Below are positions 49,901 through 62,460 of a DNA stretch of 64,000 nt, in pieces. The translations under genes were made by a program, and so were the position numbers. The DNA is from Ciona intestinalis. Taxonomy: Eukaryota > Chordata > Ascidiacea > Phlebobranchia > Cionidae. The notes under the pieces were generated by a model. That model searched no databases and was not told the DNA's origin. It saw only the letters and a program-made list of their open reading frames with translations. The stretch lies in the NCBI RefSeq assembly GCF_000224145.3, contig NC_020168.2:1933171-1997170 (forward strand). Reading direction: 5' to 3'. Position 1 is the stretch's first letter; each line of letters starts with the position of its first letter.

Positions 49901-52900
49901 AACACTGCCGATCCCTGAGGTAAAAAACATAATTAAGTTTGTGGTCCCATAGTATAAAGGAAATAGGCAAGTATCTCTCAATGGTCTCTTGTAAATTGAA
50001 ATCCTTTGGCAGGATTGTATTATTATCCAACCAATATAACACCAGTTAAATTAAAATCTAAACTTTACCTTCTCTGAGTCAATATCAATTCTCAATTTGA
50101 TTTTTGATCCATCATCCAAGAAATCTTCTGCTGACAAACTGACCATATCAGGTAATTCAAGGTCACTGACCTTAGTTGACCTCGCTACAACACGTAAAAG
50201 GTCACGTACTGCTACTTCAGCATTGGATTGTATATGACCCATGTATGCTTGCACAACAGGTAGTCCATATGCTTCTATCAGTTCATTAACTAGATGAATT
50301 CCCTAAAAATAAACTAATATTAAATATTTACAGGTTAATACTACAAAATTAAAACAAAATACTCAGTATCTAAATAATACTTAAATACGAAAATACCATT
50401 GTACAAATTTCATGTTATAACCAACCCTTTGATTGGCTGCAACTTGTGCTCGTAAATCAGCAAGGTTGTCATGAAGATTACGAGTTCCACTACATCCTTC
50501 CTCCTTTCCTGGTTCCATCAGTGCTTCTGTTACTTCTGTCACAAAAAAAACAGTTTACAGCCATTTAATGGATTGGTATCTAATTTAATTTTTTTTTAAT
50601 ACGGTGAAACATACGATTAAGAAACTTCTCTTGTTTTTGAAAGTTTTAAAAAAGGAATTGAATAATTCAAGCAAAGCCAAAGGTACCAAGTTGATATAAA
50701 CTCTTACAAATTCAAGCGTTATGTATATTCAAACAACTAGTAATTACATTTTATTACAAAATATGACTGACCTTTTTCTTGAAACTTTCCATCTCGAACA
50801 AGTTTAAATGATTTAAACACCGCTCCTTCCTGTTTGATTGATGTTGAATGAGGAGGCATCGACCCAGGAGTTGTTCCTCCTATGTCTGCATGGTGTCCTC
50901 GATTTGCAAGAAAGAATATTGGATTTTTGTGGCCCAGAGCAAAAACCTATTCAAAATAGATCAATACAACGTAATTTCTTAACGCATATAAAACTTTTAA
51001 AATATTGGACAAAACTTGAACAAATTAAAGTGATTTAACTTAAACAGTTAGTTTCAATTAATTATTTGATTTAGTATTTGTTTTCCAATTTTACTGACCG
51101 GAGTAATAACTGTAAGATCTGGCAAGTGACTACCACCGGCTAAAGGATGATTAGAAAGAATACAATCTCCTTCTTTTATATTGTCACCCAAATGTTTCAT
51201 CTGTGAAATACAACAAGGATTTATATTCATCAAAATTATAAAATATAGAAAAATTTGGAAAACACAATAACTAATTGACTTGACTGTTTATTCCTGCTAG
51301 AAAAGTAAAGCACCTGGTATTGCACTGCTTCCTGCATCGCACCAAGATGAACTGGGATGTGAGGAGCATTTGACACCAGACCACCATCGGGCCCAAACAG
51401 TGCACACGAGAAATCCAATCTTTCCTGTAAGAACATAAGGAAAACAGTAAGATACATGCCTGAATCATAAGGTGCATGCTGGTGGGTTCATAAGGAATAG
51501 ATTTCTAATGATTTGATTTAAATTTGGTTGACTACCTTTATATTGGTAGAAATTGCGGTTCTTTGTAATATGCGACCCATCTGCTCTGCAATACTCATGA
51601 ACCTGCAGTAAATAAAAAGTTAATTGTTGTTTCCAAACATTAAATGTGTAGGTTACCTAATTTGTATAACACTCCTAATATAAAAAAAATGTTAATAAAT
51701 CTAAACCTGTGTGAAAATATAGAAAGTTGAATGGAGTCGAGTTCTGTCCCAACCTTATTTAATTTTCCACTTCCAACTTTGATGGTGATGTCTCCTGGAA
51801 TGTACAAGGAGTTGTTTACCTTGCTAAACAAATGCACCCCATGCTCCATGAAGTTCCATAGTGTTCATAGTCACATGGTGTAGGTTTCTTAAATTTTGGA
51901 CGATAAGGTAAGTCGACTCAAATGAATAACCTAACACTTTGTAAATATGCAAATAATGCAATCATATTAAATTATACACATGGAATTCAATGGGTTTATG
52001 GTATTAAACTATAAAAGAAAAAAAAAGAAAAACTTGAGTTTTTATGTTGTGGTCAATCTTTACATTTGAAGGTTTTATTATATTACCATTTTCAGTTATT
52101 TCTGCAGAGCAATCTGGTTCAACCAATATCGTGCTGTTCTTATCAATGATGATTGCTGGACCTTGAAAGTGGTGACCATGAGAGAGTTGTTCGAACAAAT
52201 AAACCGAAGTATCTTGATATCCATCTTCAAAGTAACACTGAACAACCTTAAATCAGGTAAACTACATAAAGATTGTGTTGCAACTAGTGAAGTAGCATAT
52301 AAACGATCATATGATGCAATAATGGTCTGGTGCTACAAAAACATAACCAATTCCTATTTGAATAAGAGACTGACGAGGCCATTAAGGCGCAACGTATTTC
52401 TCAATTACCACTAGTGGTTGGACTTGATTTTTGTTGGTTAAGTTTTTCGTAAAAGGTAAAAAGTTCCATTTATTGCAGACTGGGTTATCTGTACAGAGCT
52501 AATGTCAAACCTTTTAAAACATTTTTTTAAAAGATTAATAGTTAATACATTACAACCACTTTACTTACAGTTTCACATTTTGGTGCTTTCACTCTCAATT
52601 TTCTTCCATGATCCATGCCGACACTCTGTGTGACAGAGATTCCAGATTTACCAACACCTCGTACCCTGATGTCATCCACGAATATCGTGCGACCAGGAAT
52701 GGTGAAACCAAACTCAGTGTGATAGCTGGAATTTAAAAAATATTTTTTCTTTTGCAGAACGAGATAACCAACTAAAAATGCAAAGGAAGGCAGTTGGTGC
52801 GCCTGTCTATAGTCCAAGGGTTATGTGTTCAAGGCTCGACCCTGCTACCATTGTCAACCAGCGTGCCCAACCTTTTTTGACCAAAGATCTACTTTTCAAC

Positions 52901-55900
52901 TAACCAACTGCACGCGGTCTACCAGCTAGCGTCAACGTATGCCGAAATATCTCTTATTCTCTTGTATGCGTTTACCCCCTGAGCAACTGCAGCGGTTCAA
53001 TGAACCATGCTCATGGACCATGGTTTTAACTTATCATCAACAAAACTACTTTAATTACTACACAAATTTCAATGACTTCGTTACCAAAACAAACTGAAAT
53101 GTTATTAATATGCAACAAACGAAAAACGTCACACATACAATTGTTGCGTCACATGTCATCTTTAGCGGAGCTGAGTTGTGTTTTTGCAGGAAATTCTTAT
53201 AGCCCTGTGTACCGTTCTAAAGTGCTGCTCCTGATTTCCTTTTTTTGGGCCTACGCTACCGTTGCATTGCATATTAAACAAACAGGCTTTGAATACGAAT
53301 TAACAGGAAAAAATAAACTACCGGTAGACCGCGGTCGGCGGGTTGGGCACGCCTGATGTACGTCATTGGGGAAAAAATTTAACAGCGTTGCTATCCAAAC
53401 CAGTGTTCTCTTTAAGTTGTCTAAACTGTTGGTCATTGAGTAAAAAAAAACAATCACTCACTAAGTTACATACATAGAAACTTGTAAGCAGGCACAAGGT
53501 GGTTGAAACAGAACACCTGTGTTATAATGACGCTATTGTCCCACCGCAGAGTATATAAAACTAACTTCCAACTTAGACAATAAGAAAACTTATATGTGTC
53601 AAAGAACTTTAATCTGTAAGGCAGTGTTTGTATTAATTGTGTGTTTAAAGTATTTTTGTGCATACACTATTTGTAAAGCAACTGTTATGGACACGGAAGG
53701 CATGGCAACGTTATTACAAACCGACTAGTGAAAGTTTCCAAAAAGTCTCCATATTTTGAAACATTCTTTCCAATCGTGGTTGAAGGTGAGCACATCAATG
53801 CACAGTCAGTGCGATCGTAACGCAGGTTCAAATACACCTCAGTGCAAATTTGTTGTGATGAAAATCCCTGAGATTTTAGTTGCTGGCAGCATTGATGGGA
53901 AAGACTATCAATTCGACCATCAATCCATGGAAGGTTTTCTAATAAAAGAAGATAAAAGTAATTAACAATTTTTTGTGTAAGTAAATATATGCTTCCGTGA
54001 AAAACATAACAACAACAGAAATACTTATTTCAAGACTTGGTTGCGACAATTTTAATAAAGAAAAGGAAAAGTACTTATCTTCTATTATTTCATTTGATAT
54101 TAAAATAAGTTCAATTTATCATGGAATTAGATTAAATCTAACCTTTGTTAAATTGACATGCAGCAGATTCTTGTGTTTCATGTACCACATCAGCAAGTGC
54201 CATGCCATATGCTGATAATATACCAGAATATCTGTTAAAAATACATTAAGCAATGTGTTGTACAAACAAGAGCAAACTTACTTGTGGATGAAAACTTTTG
54301 ACATTCCAAGTGATCTAGCAATGGCACATGCATGCTGACCACCTGCACCACCAAAACAAGACAACACGTGTCCTGAAGTATCATGGCCTTTCGCCTGGAA
54401 AATTAATGAAAGTAAATAAGAGGGTTTTTAACTTTTATCTCAAAATCAGCTAATTTGTGGTTTTGTAATTTGTCATACCTGAGTAAGGGCTCTGATTGGC
54501 CGACACATGGATTCATTAGCAACGCAGATGAAGCCCATAGCAACCTGTTCGACTGACAATGCTTCATGTAACTTGTTTGATGATGACATGAATTGATTCA
54601 CCTCCTCTAAAACAAACACATTATGCTGATGTAACTGGAACATATTTTTTGTAAACACTGACTTTTTGTGCAATACCGTAATAAAAACACATTTTGTGCC
54701 TTCCTTTTTTAGTATTGTAAAAATTTGAACCCAGTCTTATCAGTTTTGGCACAAACAAACCTGTAAGTAATATAAAAGCTTCTTTCGTAGCTGAGATATC
54801 CAAGCCTAAGTTTTCAGATTTTCCAAATATTTTGGGAAAGTACCTAAATAGATATTAAAACCATTATTTATTAACCTCTTCGACCAGCAAAGATACTACT
54901 ACCAACAGTTCATATTCCATTCAGTGAAACTTATGTAATGCATAACTTAATGTTTTTTTTAAATGTCGATTTTTTTAGCTGCATAAGCACTTATATATTA
55001 TGTTTGATGGTAATCGCAGCAGCAAAACAAACAAACTTCACTTACTGAGGTTGTAATCTACCCAAACACAAGTTAGCGTCTGTCACGGTGAGAGGACCTC
55101 CTAAAATCAAGCGAAAACATTATATTATTTTATTTTTGTTTGTGTAAACTTTACTCACCCTTTCTATAGCAAGTGGGTCCAGGATGTGCCCCAGCTGACT
55201 GGGGACCCACAACAAAGAGACCAGATCTGAAAAACAGCATGGATCCTCCACCTGCTGCAACTGTGTTGATATCCAGCTGTTATGGGATCTCGTATTATTA
55301 GGAAGACAAAGATATTTATCAATAGTAAACACTTCTTAATATCAGTTTACAAAAATTACTAAATATAATTTACTATCTGGTTCTTAAAGTTGTGATCTGT
55401 AAATTTTTAATTTTTATTCTTATATTTAGTAAACTGTAACTGATGATAAAGTAAAAAAATTACTACCATCTGAACCTAATTTTTTACTGCTTTAAAATAC
55501 ATAAACGGAAGATCAAACACATGGTATAAGACTCTACCCGCAAAAGCATACCAACGAGAAATCAAACTTTGTATAAAATGATTCCTGTATATTTGTTTTA
55601 AAAAAGGTGGGTGTTTGTGCTAAAATTTATCTTTAAAAATGTGCGAAAAAGTGCTGCATAACTGTAAGCTTGTATTTGGTCAAAAAAATAATATAGAACT
55701 TTTATTGTGGCTATGTTTAGTTAAATTTATTTTTATTTATATTCATAACAACTGTTGCATGGCAGATTTCTAATATTCCAGCGGTTAATTATACGACATC
55801 GGTTGGCTGTTGGTGATACGACTGATGACATTAGATCACATTCAAGCATCTTTATAAATATACAAATTTTGATTTTTCGTCAGTATGCCACTTTAATTTA

Positions 55901-58900
55901 TTTTAACCAACCTGTGGTGCTTGTATTGTAACACCTGCAGAAGTGCTTTCAAATATATGTTCATACTGACCATTGTATCTGCTAACATCTGTTGATGTTC
56001 CTATACACAGTGGAACACGTATAAATATTACATGATAAATAACAAGAATCAATCAACATTTAACACAACTTATAGTGTATAGATTTAAAAAAAGAGAAAA
56101 ACTGTTTAAAGTACTGTATCATTGGTGTTGTTACCCATTATCTGCTGCTGGAAATCACTTATATTGACCCATACAAACTTGGAACTGCCTTTCTCACATT
56201 TGCATGTAAAATAAATGAAACTTGCCTATGAATGAATGAATGTAACTTACTTTATACCCAGGCAGGCGCGTTAACCACTATACCACGGCGCCTATTACAG
56301 TGCAGCAGGTAGTAATAAACAACCTAAATATGTTTCAGAAGTAGCACTAGGGATGCTGTATTTTTATGACGTTTTCCTCAGCTGCAAGCAGCATGTTTGT
56401 TACGTAGGGATTCACACGGATTAATTCCCCTTGAATGTTTAGCCTGCAGGTGTCTAAAATGCATTTTCACGTATGCGTAGAATTAAAGTATAGATAATTT
56501 GCAAAGAATACTGTGTACGCGCGTAAAGCAACGCCTCGCGATTGTTGGATGTGAACTTAAAGTAGCTTGCGTACCACCTGGGAGACCTTCGCATAACACA
56601 GTTTGGAAACCACTGCAGTAATGTAACCACGATCATTAATGGGATTAAACAAGAGTTTCTAAAATCTACATCCTCCATATACAAGCACCTTATTCGAATA
56701 AAATTTAGAAATTAATACAGTCAAAAGTAATCCATGCCAGCCAATAAACAAACTGCACAAATCAACATGAAAAACTAGAACATAATAAAATTAAATTTAA
56801 CAGCTCCACTAAACATTGCAATTATGAGTCTCATGATCAACATTTCTGAACCTGAATATCACCAAACGATTTACAACAGCCAACTTTTGACTTACAACTA
56901 TACAATAAAAAATAATTATTTAACTGGTAAACACTAAAATTTATTGAACAACCAGTAACGCAAACACTTTAAAATACGCGTCTGAGTGCGATGCGGTGTT
57001 GGGGCACTAGTCGCATAAAGGACTTAAATAGACTTTCTGAGTGTTGGGGTAATGGGCCGAATGTGGCCTAAATCCCAGTTCTTTAAAAAGGATCTCACCT
57101 ATAAAGATTACAAAAAAACAAAAAACGAACATACTTTATAAAGTATTACACAATTACCAGGTGCCTAGAAATACAAAGCTATATCTACTATTTGTCAGTA
57201 TATTTACCTCCCATATCAAACCCAATGACTGGTTGATCTTCATATGATGTCATTGAATACCCAACCACCCCACCTGCTGGCCCGGAAAGCAACGCTCTGC
57301 TGCCATTGAACCTAATTAGAACATCTCAATTATAAATATTCTAAGCAACTCAAGATATATAAATCTTGATGTTCCGTTGGTATGCCTTTTTGAGTTACAG
57401 TTTAGTAAAATTTAAGAAATGAAAACAATTATGAACGTTTAGATTTTTATGCTTACTCAATTTCATTCAAAACATCATTTATACTGGCTTGTTGAGGAAA
57501 TAGCAAACATTATAACATAGGAGGTGTTCTAATGTATATGAGCTATCAGCTAACATTTATGTAACTTAGCAGGAGTGTCTTCACTTTCTGTATGGCCGAA
57601 AATTACAGCATTTTTTTTTCATAATAGAAACAGAATTAAAACACAATGAATGGTCTTATCATGTTCAACTGACATAAAAATATTAAATCAACGTACTTAT
57701 CAACAGGAGTCAAACCACCATCTGATTTCATGAACAAAAGTTGAACATTTTTCAAATTCTCATCAAAACCAGATTGAAATCCAGCCAGATATTTCTTAAT
57801 GCTCGGTGTCAAGTAAGCATCAACACAAGCTGTGAACAAATAATTAAAGTTTTTAAAAGCATGTTGAATCAGAACAATGAAATAAAGTAAACTTTTAAAG
57901 ATAAATTGTATAAAAAAAACAAAATTGTATGAAAAAAATAACTTAATTTTTCTATATTAGCCAAAAGGATAGTGTCAGAGCAACTAATTTATTGACTTTT
58001 TACCACTTTACACAATATATTAAACTTATTAAAAGGAAAGACCTGTAAAACCTCTTGGTACAAGCTTCACCATAGACATTACTTTAGAAGATAACGAAAC
58101 TTGAGTGAAACCCAGTTCTGTTGCAATCTCACCAACCTTCAGCTCATGATCTGCACACCTTAATTGCAATGTTTATGATAACAATACAAGGCATAAGTGA
58201 TCATACTAATCATAATGTGACAGCATAGATAGTTGCAAATGTAATGTAAATAAAGCAAAACTTTAGCATTGAAAGTGTCTAGAAAACATTATGATGAAAA
58301 ACAAATTATGTCTTACGTATAGGAATGCATAAGAGCAACAGCAATGCTTTTTATTCCTTTGTTTAGAATAGCGGTGAGATCATTGCGAAGTTTCTCTTCG
58401 TTTAATTTCTTCCACTTGTAAAGCTAAATTTAATCCATGGTTAATATATTAAAATAAATGTAAATGAAGACCCCTTATTAATTAGATTTTCAACATATCA
58501 TCTATTAATGTAGGTGTTAGTACAAGCCAATGTTTGATATGATGTGATCATGCGATTGCATTAGTTTCCTAAACACATTATGTTTAATAGCAATAGCAGC
58601 AGAACATTAAAAGTAGTAAAACTATTTAATTAGAAATAAAACATAAAAACAAACACAAACAGTTTATAGTAGCTGTACCCTTTCCTTAGTGCTGCCAATA
58701 ACCACATCTGATGAAATATCCAAACAACATTTATCCTGATGCAAGATGATTCTTTCCTCCACTTCCACTATATCCTCATATAGAACATTTGGAACTTTTA
58801 TTTGCTGCATTATATTCAAGTTTACTACAAATGTATAAAGGAATGTTATTAATATAGCCATCGTTAAAACTAAAATATGTGTGAACTGTAGTAACAACCT

Positions 58901-61900
58901 TTTACTTTTTATTGTTAAATCAACTGCCAGCGTAAGGATACAGTAGTTGACCACTGGTGCAATAGTTTGGCTTTGAGTAACAATGCACCAAGGTATTTAT
59001 TGAATCTTATGTTTCACTTCATAATAAAAACACAAACCAAGTCAAATATCTTTGGTCTTGATTGATTTCCTATATGAAGCAAATCACGAAACCCCTGAGT
59101 TATCACAAGGGCCATGCGTTCTCCTTTTCTTTCCAACAACGCATTCGTTGCTACTGTTGTTCCCATTCTAATGTAATCAATATGAGATGTATCCACTGGC
59201 TGCGAAGAAGGCATTGGAGTTCCCAGTTCCTATAGAGAAGTCAATGTTACTAATTTTATTACATTTTAATAAACAAAGAGATATTTTTTGTTATCCTGAA
59301 CCTGAACTAATTTTTACTGTATGGCTGACAATTCAAACCACACACACTGGGCATAATAAATTGCTTCAAGTGTCTTGTCTACACATGACACTTCCACACA
59401 ATCCAACCTCTTCTAGTATTCTTCTAATGCCTTCTCTCGGTGCATCAGGATAGTTACCGGGATCCACGGAGAGCAGTTTCATGACTCTACTCTTGCCATC
59501 TACCAAGAGAAATAACTAAATTGACTAAAAGTTTAGAAAATTATCAAAATCCGTTTATATTAGATATGAAACTTTTTAGAGGTGAGTAAGACATATAAAT
59601 GAATGAATGTAACTTGTTTTATATATTTTAACCCATTTGTGACACTTGGGACTATGCAAAGAAGTAGGTACATAATTTCCGCTAGGGGCAGTAATTATTA
59701 AGTTTAAAATTTTGAAAAATAATACATGAAAAGGGTTAGGGGTTTAAAACTTACGTGTGTAAACCGTAAAACTAACTGCTCTCCATAAAATAGAGAAACG
59801 AATTTGTCATCGCCTCCTAGCGGAAATTGTGTACCTACTTCTCCTTGTAGTGCCATGTATTTGTGACCGCTGGGTAGGAGCAATTGCGGTTAAGTGTCTT
59901 GCTAATGGACACACGCCCATAATGGTAGCAGCGACCAGCCTTGAACACATTCCCTCTGGGTTCCGGGCAGACGTGCTAACCACTTTGCTAAGTTTTACAG
60001 TTTACAGACATAAAACTTAACCCGCTAACCCCCTAATCCCTAACTCGTGCCAATCACACAAAAAACTTAAAAAAAATAAAACGTATTGCACTGTGCGGGA
60101 TTCGAACCCGGTAAAAACAAAACAAAGAGAATAATCGACGGCAGGCAAACCGTTACACCACAGAGCCGACGATAGTTAACAGAACGAAAGAGCGTATATA
60201 ACCTACCTAATTTGGGAAAGATGTTTTTACTAGTGTTTTATATATTTATAAAGGTATTTTCAGTATTTAAGTAATTTGTTTTACACTTATAGTACAATGG
60301 GGGAAGATGGGACTCTTAAGCACATATTGCCTAATATTTCCAAAATTAAAACAGATGACGGTTTTTGGGTAATACTACGAATTAGTACTATCATTTCTTT
60401 ATTAATTGACAACAATTTAATAAAATATAATAAAACACACGAGGAGTTATTTAGTGATCCGCACAACAAGTGAAATTTTACAAATTCAAAAACACACAGG
60501 ATAAGATGGGACAGTTTAAAATCCTTGTTAATTTTGATTATTAAGTGTATTTATAAATAGGAATATACGTAAATAACACGAAATAATACTGTACGCTTTA
60601 AAAAATTAAGTCTAAACATTCTTTTTCTTGCCCTACTACTATAGTTTTTAACATGTTACCTATACATTATATTATTGCATAACAATTGGTATTGTTTGAA
60701 GAACGACAATGGGTATTGTTCGAACATCAACGGTGTATCCTACAAATATATATGAACTTCTAATAACAGAAAATTGATAATAACTATTGATAAAGTTTTT
60801 ATTTTTGCTACAAATTGGGTATTACTACTCTGTTTTTGGCACAAGCCACTTCTTATAAATTATCACCAAGTGCAAATGACCAAATTTGGAATAAATTTTC
60901 AAAATATTATCTTTTTATTATATCAGTATCTTATAGTTGAAAACCCCCGGAGGTGTAAATTACTAAATTAAAAGCAAATCTTTCAAAGTTTGGCTTTGAA
61001 AACATACAAAGTTACAATGTGGGGGAAGATGGAACTCTAAATTGAAATATATTTACATTAGCAGTATTCTACAACTTGTAATTAACCTACCGAGTTTAAC
61101 AGGCTGTGCTTGTTTCTTTGCCTAGGAAACTTTACATATATAACATTAAACCAATATTTTTTTGTTGTTTTTGTCTCAAATTAAAGTCATATTGACCCCT
61201 GCCTATTTTCTTCATGCTTATATCTCAGTGTTTTTGTACAAAACTAAAACTAGTTTTATGAGACAAAATCAAACTGTACGAAATATTCAAGGTTGTTTTA
61301 TGAAGCTATGAAACTAGTTTAATTGATCGCACACGCAAACTAAAAAATTCATTGGCTTTTCTATGATTTAGCGATTATTAAAAAATGGCACCTTACTATT
61401 TCGCATTTTTTTAACTGTTCAAAGTATACTGTTTCTATTTTACATATGTTTTTAATATTTAAAAACAGTAACCAGCTTTGACGGGCGTTTTATAAAGTCG
61501 TGATAATACTGTCAAATAATTCTGTAATCTTATTTTCCTGATTATCATTAAATGGGGGTCTATAAAAAGAAAATTAAAAAAAAAAGTCTCGTTCGACAAA
61601 GTGTCCCATCTTCCCCCACCCTACTATATTACCAATTTAAAGTGTTTCTTTGTGTATTTTTTTCAAAATTTTAAATTTAATAAGAGCGCCCACTTGTGAA
61701 AAGAAGAGAGTGACATTCGAATAATAAGTCGTATGTTAAAACTATATCGTTACATATTAGACTGATGGAAAGTGTTTGGTACATTGGGATCATTAATTAG
61801 GGTCAAGGTTTTTGGGGGTTAGAGGTTAGTGATTGGTTGTTACATTTAGCGGCTAGCAGAAAACGTAGGAGGTAGGGGGAGAATTCTTCACTAGCACCAA

Positions 61901-61995
61901 AATTTAATAATGTACGTACTTGGACATTTAGCATAAATATCTGTGAAGGTTCCTCCTCTGTCAATGGCGAACTGAAATTTTCCATAAGCACCCAT
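43999..61995 (-). CDS. OPLAH: 5-oxoprolinase (ATP-hydrolysing), about 32 exons
   Basis: OPLAH converts 5-oxo-L-proline to glutamate with ATP in the cytosolic gamma-glutamyl cycle. Exons: 61920-61995, 59408-59499, 59038-59229, 58679-58804, 58317-58423, 58043-58158, 57697-57829, 57208-57311, 55912-56000, 55159-55276, 55046-55100, 54761-54843, 54479-54606, 54282-54394, 54158-54231, 53722-53938, 52569-52725, 52033-52245, 51707-51753, 51536-51602, 51314-51424, 51099-51200, 50772-50946, 50426-50535, 50069-50302, 49780-49914, 49549-49698, 49367-49441, 47875-47957, 47335-47495, 44233-44330, 43999-44157. They sum to about 1,299 residues (human 1,288). The HyuA-like half starts [17 protein letters not shown] and has [32 protein letters not shown] and [14 protein letters not shown]. 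The HyuB-like half has [46 protein letters not shown] and [10 protein letters not shown]. Intron 1 holds a long MITE; the last long intron holds two tRNA genes. Confidence 0.95.
44380..44452 (-). tRNA. tRNA-Lys (CTT), copy 1
   Basis: 73 bases. On the minus strand it starts GCCCGGCTAGCTCAGTCGGT, has the anticodon loop CTCTTAA (anticodon CTT), the T-arm GGTTCGAGCCCC and ends CCCACGTTGGGCG. Acceptor GCCCGGC pairs with GTTGGGC with one mismatch or wobble, as in vertebrate tRNA-Lys-CTT. There is no intron. A T-run pol III terminator follows just beyond 44379 on the minus strand. It lies inside an OPLAH intron, about 50 bases from an exon, on the same strand as OPLAH. Confidence 0.97.
44538..44610 (-). 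tRNA. tRNA-Lys (CTT), copy 2
   Basis: Identical in sequence to the copy at 44380-44452 and exactly 158 bases from it. The flanks also match (GACGTAAACGCAG, GGCGTGTTAT, CCATGGGACA), so the pair arose by tandem duplication of a unit larger than the gene. A T-run follows it on the minus strand. Confidence 0.97.
45090..45285. mobile_element. TA-MITE copy 9, in an OPLAH intron
   Basis: Ends TATAGTAGGGTAGGGTAAGG and CTTCCATCTTATCCCACAGT, with the inner block CCCATTTGATAGTAAACAAG. The copy is more diverged than those at 16950 and 20134. Confidence 0.62.
45502..45755 (+). repeat. tRNA-derived SINE, with a 50-base N gap inside
   Basis: Best-preserved head: GGCGCCGTGGCGTAGTTGTT (box A region) and a GGGTTCCAAGCTCG box B region. 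The tail ends in ATTCATTCATTCAT. N's fill 45586-45635, so the middle is unknown. It is inserted in the long MITE relative. Confidence 0.75.
45586..45635. other. Assembly gap (50 N)
   Basis: Fifty undetermined bases inside a SINE. The exact length of 50 suggests a placeholder size, so distances across it are unreliable. Confidence 0.98.
48098..49343 (+). repeat. tRNA-derived SINE split by a DNA transposon
   Basis: The head is at 48098-48168 and the body plus tail at 49131-49343 (ending ATTCATTCATTCA). The two parts join into one SINE once the insertion at 48169-49130 and one copy of the GTCATTGC duplication are removed. Confidence 0.8.
48169..49130. mobile_element. Non-autonomous hAT-like transposon, 962 bases, exact 8-base target duplication
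   Basis: The left end CAAAGTTAGTATAGACCAAG and the exact complement at the right end form about 30-base terminal inverted repeats with one mismatch. GTCATTGC at 48161-48168 is repeated exactly at 49131-49138. An 8-base duplication and a CAAAG-type end fit the hAT superfamily. No transposase frame is present. It lies in an OPLAH intron, inside a SINE. Confidence 0.82.
52786..53545 (+). repeat. tRNA-derived SINE, degraded, split by a DNA transposon
   Basis: The head is at 52786-52858 (GTGTTCAAGGCTCGACCCTG). The other part resumes after 53355 with GTACGTCATTGGGG and AGTTACATACATAGAAACTT. It is more decayed than other copies and lacks a clear ATTCA tail. Confidence 0.6.
52859..53355. mobile_element. 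Second hAT-like non-autonomous element, about 497 bases
   Basis: The left end CAGCGTGCCCAACC and right end GGGTTGGGCACGCCTG are complementary except for one base or indel. CAG-G-GTGCCCAACC ends are typical of hAT elements. The 8-base flanks do not match cleanly, so the duplication has decayed or the ends are slightly misplaced. A 94-codon frame inside has no recognised domain. Confidence 0.6.
56228..56293 (-). repeat. SINE remnant, internally deleted
   Basis: The tail complement (ATGAATGAATGTAACTTACT) is joined directly to the head complement (CAGGCAGGCGCGTTAACCAC, then TACCACGGCGCC), with nearly the whole body missing. Confidence 0.65.
59598..59996 (-). repeat. tRNA-derived SINE split by a small MITE
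   Basis: Reverse-strand copy: AATGAATGAATGTAACTTGT at the left and GCAGCGACCAGCCTTGAACA with GTGCTAACCACTTTGC at the right. It is interrupted by the element at 59660-59842. Confidence 0.7.
59660..59842. mobile_element. 183-base MITE inside a SINE
   Basis: The end AGAAGTAGGTACATAATTTC continues into CGCTAGG. The opposite end, CCTAGCGGAAATTGTGTACC then TACTTCT, is its complement with one mismatch over about 27 bases. The interior is non-coding. This element type was not seen elsewhere in the window. Confidence 0.7.
60085..60172 (-). repeat. tRNA-like head of another SINE or a tRNA pseudogene
   Basis: On the minus strand: TCGGCTCTGTGGTGTAACGG (box A-like), then after an unusual middle CCGGGTTCGAATCCCGC (box B). 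The anticodon arm does not fold, so it is not a functional tRNA. It lies in OPLAH intron 1. Confidence 0.5.
60289..61627. mobile_element. Long TA-MITE relative, 1.34 kb (long copy 2), in OPLAH intron 1
   Basis: Ends ATAGTACAATGGGGGAAGAT and CCCATCTTCCCCCACCCTAC, flanked by TA. Close to the copy at 25405-26576 along its whole length, but with about 120 extra bases around 60660-60780. It has no transposase frame. The high similarity of these two suggests recent activity. Confidence 0.78.
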
Positions 61996-62195
61996 TTATG
62001 TGAATGAATGAATTTTAGTTAAGATGGACTTTACTTACATTACTTACACTACAGTAGCTTATAGAACCCTGTTTAAATGAATGATTTCAATAATTAGACA
62101 TTAGCGTAATGGGCCAGTAAAAAAACAAGTATAACTCTCTGTTTTAGTATAATTGGTGGTACTAGTGGAGACTCTCCCCACCCCCACCTTATTTT

Positions 62196-62335
62196 CTAAC
62201 CACTAACTCCTAACCCCTAACCCCAACCCCTAAGTTAGGGGGTTAGGTGTTGATGGTTAGGGGGTTAGTGGTTATAGGGGTTAGTAGTTAGTGGTTATAG
62301 GGGTTGGGGGTTAGTGGTTAGCAAATAAGGTTGGG
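62196..62335. repeat. Telomere-like TTAGGGG/CCCCTAA inverted low-complexity block
   Basis: ACTAACTCCTAACCCCTAAC runs into CCCTAAGTTAGGGGGTTAGG, then repeated GGTTAGTGGTTATAGGGG units. The C-rich and G-rich halves face each other, so the strand could form a large hairpin or quadruplex. It is not a true TTAGGG array. Confidence 0.7.
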
Positions 62336-62460
62336 GGGGGGGAAGATTCTTCACTAGCACCCTATCGGCCCACATCATTGTTTACAAACAGAGTTCAATC
62401 ATCCGTATCCATTAAATAAGCAAGTGTTCAAGAGAGCAAAGAAGTGTTTCTTTAATTAGT

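Noticed and set aside
53072-53356. 94-codon frame inside the second hAT-like element as a transposase fragment
   Set aside because: No hAT dimerisation or zinc-finger motif seen; too short to call.
60085-60172. Possible functional tRNA on the minus strand
   Set aside because: Boxes A and B are present, but the anticodon arm does not form and spacing is wrong; kept as a tRNA-derived repeat.
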